A stretch of 64,000 nucleotides of DNA. Source: Bacteroidales bacterium (GTDB lineage: Bacteria; Bacteroidota; Bacteroidia; Bacteroidales; F082). Below are positions 35,010 to 42,618 of this stretch, piece after piece. The notes beneath the pieces are model-generated. The model had not been told where the DNA came from, made no database searches, and worked only from the letters and a program-made list of their open reading frames with translations. How positions within the stretch are numbered: position 1 is the stretch's first letter; the number at the start of each line of letters is the position of its first letter. Made by a program: the position numbers and the translations under genes. The stretch covers positions 1 through 64,000 of the forward strand of contig JAFYIE010000011.1 of NCBI GenBank assembly GCA_017538795.1, given 5' to 3'.

Positions 35010-37034
35010 TTATTTAGAATATTTCCACCATGCACCATTCTTGTTCTTTTCAAGAAATTCGACAAAATAAATGATATCGCCACTATTGTTATTATAGTCA
35101 TCATAGCGTTTTTCTTCCCAAACGCTTTTTCTTATGCCTTCATTTAAGTTTTTGAAGGTGCCGACGTAACTACCAAAAAAAGTACGCTTATTAATTTCAT
35201 AGCCGCCAGGACCTTTCAAACCATGACAATATTTGATTGAAAGACTTAAAGTACTGTAACTGCCATAATCAACCTCGCAATTATAACTATCAAATTTTTC
35301 GCCCCAAAAATTAGTATAAGTGTCCCAATCTTCCGTTGTATAATTAGGAGTGGGGCCTTGTTCAAGAATGTATTTTTTTAATTGATAGTATTTATCTCTT
35401 GCATCCGACAAACGTCTGTAAAAACCATTGTGAAGCGTATAACTGACGTAATTTTGTCTTTTTACCAAAGCGGCTCTTTTACTCCTTGCTGTTTCGGCAT
35501 AAGATGTGTTGCCAAATTCTCTGATAAATGCGTCACACATACTAATTTCTCTGCTGATATCACTCAATTCCGCGTTCATATAACGGTCAGTGTTATCATA
35601 ATCGTAATTGACGCTACTGATGTATATGGCGTTAATACTGCTATATAATTCATTCACCACTTTGTTATATAACTCTGGATAACCGGTAACAACTCTCTTT
35701 GCCACAGCCGCATTGCCTTTCCAGTCGGATTCAACAAATTTGCGTTGTCTTTCCCTGGCTTCCTTACAATGCTTTTCAACACATTCCGGAGAATAATAGT
35801 GTTTCATATCATTTAATTCGGATAATAAACTGTTATATGTGGCTTCTTTTTCATAATAATTATCAGAGTAATTTAACTGATGTGTAGAGTATTTTTTCAG
35901 AGCCTGATCAAAGGATTTCAGATTGGTGGCTGTTTCAATATATTCTTTTTTGAAAGATTCCAAATTGCTTTTACCCGTTTTATCAAGCTGGACAGGAGTG
36001 TACATGTCAATCACCGATGCCAACTGGTCTCTAGTTATATCAAGTTGGGATCTTTTGAATCCTGTTGATAAAAATGTGCTTTTTTGATTTGGAAAATACT
36101 CGAATAACGCTTGAATATCTGAAATTTTCATCGTTTGGTTTTTCAGTCGGTCGAATAACAGGTTTTGAATATCATTACCTGCTTGTATCGTGATATTTTT
36201 CATATCCATTGACACCAAACCTGTCAACGACAATTGGTATCCGTTGTCAAGAATGTTTTTTGTGGTCGCATAGTCTTTGTTTGCAACCGCATAATAGAAC
36301 GCGTCTTTGCCTTCTTTGTTCTTCGATGCCAAATCAGCACCGTTTTTAATGCAATAATCAACAAGGTCTTGGTTTTGTGTTAGTGTCGCAAACGACAGTA
36401 AACTATTTGAGTTGGTGTCTTTTGTGTTGATTGACGCGCCTTTGTCGACAAAAGCTTTTATAATTTTCGGGGAGATATAGTCTTTGGAAAAATGTTTGTT
36501 GAGATAATTGTAATTCTCTGTAAGCAAATACGAAAAAGACAATGGAAGATCCGCGGGTTTCTCTCTAATATCGATATTTGACTTGTTTAAAAAGACAAAA
36601 AACAGTTCCTCCGCTCTGCCACATTCTTTTATCTTATGACAAGATAAATAGTTAAGAATCATATAAAACGGCGGCAGACCGTCAAACTTGATGCTAATGT
36701 TCGGGTTGTAACTTAAAATCGTTTCAACCACCTGAACAGAGCATTGCCCGGCAAGGCATTTTTGGACAGCGTCACAAATCAAAGGCACCGTGGTCTTTAT
36801 TTTCAGTCGTTTTGATGTTTCTATGACACCAGATGCCGCATTCGCCAAGGAAGGATCCTGTTTTAGAATCCTTCCTATGGCTGCGTTGTCGTTGTTACGT
36901 AACGCTACGGCTAACTCTTCATTATATTCAGAGTTCTGTTTCTTTTGACTGTTATAATTGAATCTTTGTCCAAATACATTTGTGGATAAAAATACACAGA
37001 AGAATATTATAATGAATAGCCTTTCTTTATCCAT
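35010..37034 (-). CDS. Exported ankyrin-repeat protein, function unknown
   Basis: The protein has 674 residues. A signal peptide (about 1-22, ending NVFGQ) precedes a region of ankyrin-type repeats (about 40-290), clearest in 'KDTNSNSLLSFATLTQNQDLVDYCIKNGADL' and the following 'KEGKDAFYYAV' unit. The C-terminal half (about 300-674) is helical then beta-rich, with many Tyr, and I do not recognise it. There is no T9SS tail, so it is probably periplasmic. Its start overlaps the end of the upstream secreted gene by 28 bases, which indicates co-expression. Confidence 0.75.
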   Translation of the reverse strand: MDKERLFIIIFFCVFLSTNVFGQRFNYNSQKKQNSEYNEELAVALRNNDNAAIGRILKQDPSLANAASGVIETSKRLKIKTTVPLICDAVQKCLAGQCSVQVVETILSYNPNISIKFDGLPPFYMILNYLSCHKIKECGRAEELFFVFLNKSNIDIREKPADLPLSFSYLLTENYNYLNKHFSKDYISPKIIKAFVDKGASINTKDTNSNSLLSFATLTQNQDLVDYCIKNGADLASKNKEGKDAFYYAVANKDYATTKNILDNGYQLSLTGLVSMDMKNITIQAGNDIQNLLFDRLKNQTMKISDIQALFEYFPNQKSTFLSTGFKRSQLDITRDQLASVIDMYTPVQLDKTGKSNLESFKKEYIETATNLKSFDQALKKYSTHQLNYSDNYYEKEATYNSLLSELNDMKHYYSPECVEKHCKEARERQRKFVESDWKGNAAVAKRVVTGYPELYNKVVNELYSSINAIYISSVNYDYDNTDRYMNAELSDISREISMCDAFIREFGNTSYAETARSKRAALVKRQNYVSYTLHNGFYRRLSDARDKYYQLKKYILEQGPTPNYTTEDWDTYTNFWGEKFDSYNCEVDYGSYSTLSLSIKYCHGLKGPGGYEINKRTFFGSYVGTFKNLNEGIRKSVWEEKRYDDYNNNSGDIIYFVEFLEKNKNGAWWKYSK

Positions 37035-38023
37035 TTCTTTCTCTCTTTTGGATCTACAGGTAAAACTTTGCCGTCTGCTTGTTCATACATGATGTTGCCG
37101 TCAAGGGCAATGCTTTCAATGTCACCATTCAGAAGGATGGCAAACTCACGAAATACCATATTGAAGAAATCCTGGAAATCGTTATTCCAACGATATTGAT
37201 TCATTCCAAGAACCCAATTACCTGTATTATAGTTCTTGGCTTGTTCCATCCATATCTCTTTCTGATTTTTACCCATGCTCTCTGTAGCGGAATGATAGTT
37301 TACGATATTTTCTTCGGTAATCAACTCTGTTGAGCCTTTTTGTACAGCTTGTTGATACATTTCAAACTGATCAGCTCTTTTTCTGTTAAATTCCTTGTGC
37401 ATGTTTGCAATCTCTTCTTTGCTAATTCCATTGGCTGTCAATAAAGCTTTGCCTATACCGGTGTTAAGGGTTAATATTGTGGAATACTCGTCTGTGATTT
37501 TTTTATCATACTCGTTGATTAACTCTCCGTACTCTTTAACACTCCTTGACTCTTTTCTTTTGTTAATGACCTTGTTGTCGTCAACAAAAGCGTAAATAGC
37601 TCCGCTGAAGTTAGTCAAAGTCAACATCATCTGACCTTCATTGTTAAAATCGAAAATAGCATCCATTTTCAATACAATAGGACAGTTTACATACGCCATG
37701 CCCATCATACCTTTGGCTATTGACTGACCTTTCATATAAATTATTGGAAATCTTAATTCTGACATGTTTTCATCAAACTCCACTTCTTCAAGCATGTCAG
37801 GGAATACTAATTCATATTCCAACACATAATCTTTGATGGTTTTCATCATATCAGCTTTTGACGCATTTGTGTTGATGATGGTTGAATAGGATTGATCCTT
37901 CATTACAGGATACAAGTTTGATTTAGGGTCTTTTGTCTGAGCAGCTGGTGTAAAAGTTTGAGCAGCAACAAATTGGATTCCCAATGCAAAAAGGACAACC
38001 AATAAAAACAGATTTTTTTTCAT
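37007..38023 (-). CDS. Exported protein of unknown function (DUF4468-like)
   Basis: The protein has 338 residues. A signal peptide (about 1-21, ending VAAQ) is followed by a beta-rich domain (about 60-170) that recalls DUF4468-type lipocalin-like domains of Bacteroidota, then a helical charged segment (about 170-270) and a basic C-terminus ending in KKWIKKGYSL. There is no T9SS tail or catalytic motif. It is the first gene of a two-gene operon with the ankyrin protein, from a TAATTTTG element at 38131-38138. Family assignment is tentative. Confidence 0.6.
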   Translation of the reverse strand: MKKNLFLLVVLFALGIQFVAAQTFTPAAQTKDPKSNLYPVMKDQSYSTIINTNASKADMMKTIKDYVLEYELVFPDMLEEVEFDENMSELRFPIIYMKGQSIAKGMMGMAYVNCPIVLKMDAIFDFNNEGQMMLTLTNFSGAIYAFVDDNKVINKRKESRSVKEYGELINEYDKKITDEYSTILTLNTGIGKALLTANGISKEEIANMHKEFNRKRADQFEMYQQAVQKGSTELITEENIVNYHSATESMGKNQKEIWMEQAKNYNTGNWVLGMNQYRWNNDFQDFFNMVFREFAILLNGDIESIALDGNIMYEQADGKVLPVDPKERKKWIKKGYSL

Positions 38024-38130
38024 GTGAAAAACACCTTGTTATATCCCATCAGGTTCTTCGGTTTTAATTATTGATTAATTATTTTAAATTTAATTCTAAT
38101 TCTTTTTATACTTCTTTAATTATCACAAGG

Positions 38131-38138
38131 CAAAATTA
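38131..38138 (-). promoter_or_regulatory. -7 element TAATTTTG for the DUF4468-like/ankyrin operon
   Basis: Minus-strand TAATTTTG lies 107 bp upstream of the ATG at 38023, giving one of the longest leaders in the window. The leader is A/T-rich and shows no obvious structure. Confidence 0.5.
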
Positions 38139-38198
38139 CAAATTTTTTGAAATTATTGAAAACTTTTTGAAAAAAAGGTGCTTATATGAAGTTTTATG

Positions 38199-38206
38199 TA
38201 TCTTTA
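38199..38206 (+). promoter_or_regulatory. -7-like element TATCTTTA for the toxin-antitoxin locus
   Basis: TATCTTTA differs from consensus only in the last base and lies 34 bp before the antitoxin ATG. Confidence 0.45.
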
Positions 38207-38240
38207 CAAAGTAATCAGATTCAAAAACAAAGGAATAAAA

Positions 38241-38435
38241 ATGAATAATGTATCAACACAAACAGTTAATTTAAGATCGCGGGGCACTTCAAAAATTGAG
38301 CAAAAGAAGTACCCTGAAACTCTGAAAAGTTGCATTTCTTTAGAAGAGTTTAAGGATTTATTAGACCAAAAAATCAATGAGCACTATGAAAACCTATCAA
38401 ATACAAATAAGAAAAAGTGTCAAAAAAGACCTTAA
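38241..38435 (+). CDS. Putative antitoxin of a RelE/ParE-type module
   Basis: This small basic protein has 64 residues. The start at 38241 follows an A-rich ribosome-binding region; an in-frame ATG at 38196 lies before the promoter and is rejected. I do not recognise the sequence alone. The call rests on context: its 3' end overlaps by 50 bases the start of a broken RelE/ParE-like toxin frame, the usual antitoxin-first arrangement. The helical 'LEEFKDLLDQKINEHYENL' tail would be the toxin-binding part (inference). Confidence 0.55.
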   Translation: MNNVSTQTVNLRSRGTSKIEQKKYPETLKSCISLEEFKDLLDQKINEHYENLSNTNKKKCQKRP

Positions 38436-38694
38436 ACTAATAAAAGATTTCATCGTCGAGTAATCTAATCGCGAACATGCGATTAAATATACTACAGAAC
38501 TTTATGCCGAAATTGAAAGCCTAACTTTTTTAGCAGATTTTATTGAAATCTCCGATTGGAAAACCGGGAAAAAGTTCAGTAAAAAAGAGAAAGTTTTTAT
38601 TACAAGAAATCATAAATGGAGTATTTTCTTTTACGTTTATAGAAATATCGTGATTGTTGACAGGATTTTGCCATCAAAAATGGTGAAAGAATAA
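38386..38694 (+). pseudogene. RelE/ParE-family toxin, interrupted by an in-frame stop
   Basis: From ATG at 38386 the frame codes 25 residues (MKTYQIQIRKSVKKDLKLIK...), then TAA at 38461-38463, then continues open for 76 codons to TAA at 38692. The second part reads like a ParE/RelE toxin: 'ISDWKTGKKFSKKEKVFITRNHKWSIFFY' in two pieces, ending with the typical VIVDRILPSKM tail. No in-frame restart follows the stop, so the toxin should not be made unless the stop is read through or is a sequencing error. It ends three bases before the convergent ruvC stop. Confidence 0.72.
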
Positions 38695-38697
38695 ATA

Positions 38698-39294
38698 TTA
38701 CTTGATTTTTTTCTCTGGGTTTTGTTGCAAAAACGCCTCCCAGCTGTTGAATGATTTCTTTCCTTTCGGGATTTTAGGAAGTTTCGATTCGCTTGTGCCT
38801 CCGACGATATTGAGTTGGTTTTGGAAACAGTGACAAACGGCCGCTGCCATGGCGTCGGTGGCGTCGAGATAGTCTGGATGCTCGGTGAAATTGCAAAGTT
38901 TCTGCACCATCGCCGCGACTTGTTCCTTAGATGCGGCTCCGTTTCCGGTTATCGACTGCTTGATTTTTCTCGGAGAATATTCAAAAATCGGTATGTCGCG
39001 ATACAAAGCCGCAGCCATCGCCACACCTTGTGCGCGACCGAGTTTCAGCATCGACTGCACGTTTTTTCCGAAGAATGGAGCCTCAATAGCGAGCTCGTCG
39101 GGGTGATATTCGTCTATGATTTCAAGCACACGCTCAAAGATTTTCCGAAGCTTAAGTGCTTGATTTTCAAGTTTATTCAACTTCAAAACACCCATGCGAA
39201 TCATACTCAGCTCCTTGCCTCTCTGAAGGATGAGACCGTAACCCATCACCATCGTTCCCGGGTCGATACCTAATATTATGCGATCAGTTTTCAA
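38698..39294 (-). CDS. ruvC: Holliday junction resolvase RuvC
   Basis: The enzyme cuts four-way DNA junctions in recombination with RuvAB. It has 198 residues. Acidic catalytic residues are visible in ILGIDPG (near 9-13), AIEAPFFG (near 70) and YLDATDAMAAA (near 143-147). The C-terminus is extended by about 30 basic residues. The start is TTG at 39294: an in-frame stop lies two codons upstream and no ATG or GTG fits before the first catalytic Asp. The divergent flippase-like gene starts only 24 bp away. Confidence 0.94.
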   Translation of the reverse strand: MKTDRIILGIDPGTMVMGYGLILQRGKELSMIRMGVLKLNKLENQALKLRKIFERVLEIIDEYHPDELAIEAPFFGKNVQSMLKLGRAQGVAMAAALYRDIPIFEYSPRKIKQSITGNGAASKEQVAAMVQKLCNFTEHPDYLDATDAMAAAVCHCFQNQLNIVGGTSESKLPKIPKGKKSFNSWEAFLQQNPEKKIK

Positions 39295-39301
39295 AATTTA
39301 T

Positions 39302-39309
39302 TATCTTTG
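39302..39309 (+). promoter_or_regulatory. -7 element TATCTTTG for the flippase-like/GT2 pair
   Basis: An exact TAnnTTTG match lies nine bases before the ATG at 39319. This excludes the upstream in-frame TTG at 39307, which lies inside the promoter. Confidence 0.6.
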
Positions 39310-39318
39310 CAGTCGAAA

Positions 39319-40323
39319 ATGAGTACAAATTCACATAATGCAAAAATAATGAAAATCGCTGAAATGGCGATAAAAATTATTATTGTGCTTGCAGGATGTT
39401 GGGTTATTTATGTAAAACTTATTAAGAATCAAGACATTACAGAGATGTGGAACTCGATGAAACTCTCGTTCTCGTCTCCGAAAAATGTCTTTTTGATGGT
39501 TCTCGCCCTTCTTTTGATGCCCGTCAACATGGCATTTGAAGCGATAAAATGGCAAAAATCAGTGCTGCCAGTCGAGAAAGTGCCGTTTAAAAAAGCGTTT
39601 GTGGCTATCTTTACAGGTGTCACAACCGGAATGCTGTTTCCTAACCGAACAGGCGATTTTCTTGGCAGGATTTTCATTCTCGAAAGCGGCAACCGGATCA
39701 AAGCTGCAATGCTCACATTCGTTGGAAACATAGCGCAAATGCTTGTCACAGTGACACTCGGCGCTTTATCGTGCTTCTTCTTTCTGAAATGGTCGGCTTA
39801 TTGGTATATCATGCTTATCTTATTGATAATCACAACATTAGGTTTTTTGTTTTATTTCAACATACATGTTGTGATTTATTTCAAAAAATTGATTCCAATA
39901 AAATGGCGCCCAAGAATTGAGAAATACATAGATATTTTTGACAGTTACACAACAAAAGATTTGGCGCGGATTTTGTTTCTCGCTTTCGCGAAATATGTGG
40001 TTTATTCGTTCCAATTCGTACTCCTGATATGGGCTTTCGACGTTCCGCTTGGCTATGTCAACACCATGATCCCCATCATGATGACGTACATGTTGATGAC
40101 GGTGATACCGTTTCTTACCATCATGGAGATTGCGGTGCGCGGCGGCGTTTGCATCTCTGTTTTCGACACTTGGCTGACAATAGTCGGAATCAACACGTCG
40201 TTCAGCTTGATGGTGGTTTCGGCGAGCACCATTCTTTGGCTTTATAATTTGGCGATTCCGGCTGTTATCGGACTTTTTTATATCCGAAAATTAAAATTTA
40301 TGCGGAGGAGTTATGAGCATTGA
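39319..40323 (+). CDS. Lysylphosphatidylglycerol synthase TM region/UPF0104-like flippase family protein
   Basis: This 334-residue integral membrane protein has about eight helices. Family features are 'EAIKWQKSVLPV' after the second helix, 'VAIFTGVTTGMLFPNRTGDFLGR' near 100-120, and 'EIAVRGGVCISVF' near 275. The family lies in the inner membrane and is suspected to move lipids or lipid-linked sugars. The overlap of 11 bases with a GT2 glycosyltransferase gene suggests a joint envelope-glycolipid role (inference). Confidence 0.82.
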   Translation: MSTNSHNAKIMKIAEMAIKIIIVLAGCWVIYVKLIKNQDITEMWNSMKLSFSSPKNVFLMVLALLLMPVNMAFEAIKWQKSVLPVEKVPFKKAFVAIFTGVTTGMLFPNRTGDFLGRIFILESGNRIKAAMLTFVGNIAQMLVTVTLGALSCFFFLKWSAYWYIMLILLIITTLGFLFYFNIHVVIYFKKLIPIKWRPRIEKYIDIFDSYTTKDLARILFLAFAKYVVYSFQFVLLIWAFDVPLGYVNTMIPIMMTYMLMTVIPFLTIMEIAVRGGVCISVFDTWLTIVGINTSFSLMVVSASTILWLYNLAIPAVIGLFYIRKLKFMRRSYEH

Positions 40324-41473
40324 GACGATTTATGTTTTGGTTAATATCATAATGGTTTTCGCGGCATGCTATTTGGTTTGCATCGGGGCATTTACTTATG
40401 GTATGATGAAGTTTAAAACTGAACGTAAAAATTCATCGGCTATACATCCGTATTTTTTTGCGAATATGCCAGATTCTTACAGAAAAGTCTCGGTTTTAAT
40501 AGCGGCACGCAACGAAGGCAAGAACATCGAAAAATTATTGCAATCGCTTTATAATCAATCGTTTAGTAAAGATAAATTTGAGGTAATTCTTGTTGATGAT
40601 CATTCAGCGGACAATACGTTCGAGGTCTCAGAGAATTTTCGGGGTCTTCATCCTGAGATGAATCTCAAAGTGCTGAAAGCGACTGGTTTCGGCAAAAAAC
40701 AAGCCATCTCGCAATCATTGCATGCTGCTGAAAATGAATTGATTATGGTTACCGACGCCGATTGTGAGCTTCCAAAGCGTTGGATTGAGACGATGGCAAA
40801 TTATTTTTTGAATCACGAACTTAAAATGTTACTCGGACCGGTTCTTTTATCACCTGCAAATACTGTTTTTGAGAAGCTGCAAGTGCTTGAGCATCTGAGT
40901 CTTATAGCCAGCACAGCGGGTTCTGCAGCCATCGGGATGCCGGTAATGTGTAACGGCGCCAACATGATGTATGACCGTCAAGCGGCTCTCAATGTCGAAA
41001 AATACCGCACCGACATGAAAATCGCTTCCGGCGATGACATGTTTCTTATGGAACAGTTTATCAAGCATTATGGCAGCGATTCGGTGAAGTTTATCATGGA
41101 TAATGCGGCGGTTGTGAAGACCTCCACAATGCCTGATCTGAAGTCGTTTTTCCGTCAGCGGAAACGTTGGGCGTCGAAGACGAGGGCTTACACCAACTGG
41201 AAAATCATCGCCACTGCTCTGACAGTGTTTTTGTTTAACTTCAGCATAGCGTTTTTCTTTGTGGCAGGATTTTTCATCCAGATTTTATGGCTGTTTTTCG
41301 TGCTCTACGTCTTGATGAAAACGCTCATCGACTTGCCTATCTTGAAGAAAATAACGACAATCATGCGACAGCAGCATCTCATGAAATGGATGTTGCCTCT
41401 TGAGTTCATATATCCGTTTTATGTCGTTTTCACGGCAATTTCGGGGTTGTTTTCAAAAGTAAGGTGGAAATAA
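40313..41473 (+). CDS. Membrane-bound family 2 glycosyltransferase
   Basis: The protein has 386 residues. One N-terminal membrane helix precedes a GT2 catalytic domain with 'VSVLIAARNEGKNIEKLL', the Asp pair in VDDHSADNTF and VTDADCELP, an SGDD loop and RQRKRWASK (Q/RxxRW-like motif). Two to three C-terminal membrane helices follow. It probably transfers a sugar to a lipid carrier or starts a polysaccharide; donor and acceptor are unknown. Its stop TAA abuts the stop of the arginase-like gene in a TAATTA hexamer. Confidence 0.88.
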   Translation: MSIETIYVLVNIIMVFAACYLVCIGAFTYGMMKFKTERKNSSAIHPYFFANMPDSYRKVSVLIAARNEGKNIEKLLQSLYNQSFSKDKFEVILVDDHSADNTFEVSENFRGLHPEMNLKVLKATGFGKKQAISQSLHAAENELIMVTDADCELPKRWIETMANYFLNHELKMLLGPVLLSPANTVFEKLQVLEHLSLIASTAGSAAIGMPVMCNGANMMYDRQAALNVEKYRTDMKIASGDDMFLMEQFIKHYGSDSVKFIMDNAAVVKTSTMPDLKSFFRQRKRWASKTRAYTNWKIIATALTVFLFNFSIAFFFVAGFFIQILWLFFVLYVLMKTLIDLPILKKITTIMRQQHLMKWMLPLEFIYPFYVVFTAISGLFSKVRWK

Positions 41474-42616
41474 TTACATTAATTTCTGATAAAACTGCCA
41501 CCAGCGGTCGGGAAGCTCGTTTCGCATTGCCATGTCGTAGTCAGATTTTGAGCATGGGATGAAATGTTCGGAGATTTCCATCCACCATTTTCCGGTTGTT
41601 TTGTGGCACAAGAAAATGAGTTCATCGTAATCTTCAAGTTTTACGATATATTTTGTGAACTCATCGCGGTTTTCGGTTGTAGGAACGTCGTTTTGTCTTA
41701 ACGAAAAACCTTCCAAGAAGTACCAAATCATCTCGGCTAAATTATTGGCACTCTGATAGTTAACATCATAACTTGGGTTATAGTTGAAGAACCCTATCGA
41801 TGTCAGTTTCGGGTTCAAGCCTGCGTAACGGGTCATCTTACAGCCGTCCTCGCTGCTGAATCCGTTTGGAGAGCTGCGTTTCACTCCAGGCATATCGGCG
41901 GCACAGAAAGCGGCCGCATCGACGGTGACGATATCGGCACTACGAAGCAACGGCTCTGTCAGTTCAGCGCGGTTTTTTATCGTTCCAAGGCGATAGATGT
42001 CGAACAGCAGCTGTTTCATCAGGTTAATATTCTCATTATCAATGTAATACGTCTGATAACCGATGTTAGTGTAATTGAATAAAAAGTTCGGTTGATGCAA
42101 GATGATGTGGCTCAGATACGACTCAGAATTGATGTTCTCGCCTTCCTCGCCAATATCGAAACGCGGGTCTATTGCTGTGATATTCACCAACTTACCGGTG
42201 TTTTCATAAACCTGATAAATAGGATAAGTCAAATCCTGGCTTCCACCCAAGATAACGGGAACAATGTGATACTTCAGAAGCGTCAAAAACACCTCGCTCA
42301 AGGCGTAGTAGGTATCTTCGACACGCAAGCCTGACTTAACATTGCCGAGGTCGACGATTTTCAAGTCGGGCCAGTGGTTAAACAAAGGATATAAGGCGTG
42401 ACGAATAGCGTCTGGACCCGCCTTACATCCTTCATTGTCAACGGCATAGCGTTCTTCTTCAACTCCAAGGATTGCCATCTGAAAATCTTCCAAATTCGGA
42501 AAAACTTCTTCATTTTTGAAGATTGAAATCGTGTTGCCAAGCTGTTTTTTATGCGTCAAATGGCAATTTTCGACGACTTCTTCCTTTACGGGATTGAGAA
42601 AAGCGCTAATGTCCAT
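41474..42616 (-). CDS. Arginase/formimidoylglutamase-family protein with degenerate metal site
   Basis: The protein has 380 residues with the ureohydrolase fold order. The manganese motifs are changed: GGDH is GGSQD (VILGGSQDLTYP near 120), DAHxD is DPRFD (near 152-156), and the last DxDxxD reads VDAAAFCAADMPG near 240. Several His and Asp ligands are therefore missing, so hydrolase activity is doubtful. Related Bacteroidota proteins are annotated as formimidoylglutamase, and GGSQD forms recur there as I recall, which suggests a retained non-classical role. It follows glyS by two bases in a queA-glyS operon. Confidence 0.75.
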   Translation of the reverse strand: MDISAFLNPVKEEVVENCHLTHKKQLGNTISIFKNEEVFPNLEDFQMAILGVEEERYAVDNEGCKAGPDAIRHALYPLFNHWPDLKIVDLGNVKSGLRVEDTYYALSEVFLTLLKYHIVPVILGGSQDLTYPIYQVYENTGKLVNITAIDPRFDIGEEGENINSESYLSHIILHQPNFLFNYTNIGYQTYYIDNENINLMKQLLFDIYRLGTIKNRAELTEPLLRSADIVTVDAAAFCAADMPGVKRSSPNGFSSEDGCKMTRYAGLNPKLTSIGFFNYNPSYDVNYQSANNLAEMIWYFLEGFSLRQNDVPTTENRDEFTKYIVKLEDYDELIFLCHKTTGKWWMEISEHFIPCSKSDYDMAMRNELPDRWWQFYQKLM

Positions 42617-42618
42617 TT

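Noticed and set aside
39307..39318. TTG start for the flippase-like gene (similarly TTG at 46722, 50269 and 58755 for other genes)
   Set aside because: In each case the TTG is part of the TAnnTTTG promoter element; an ATG just downstream fits the family start.
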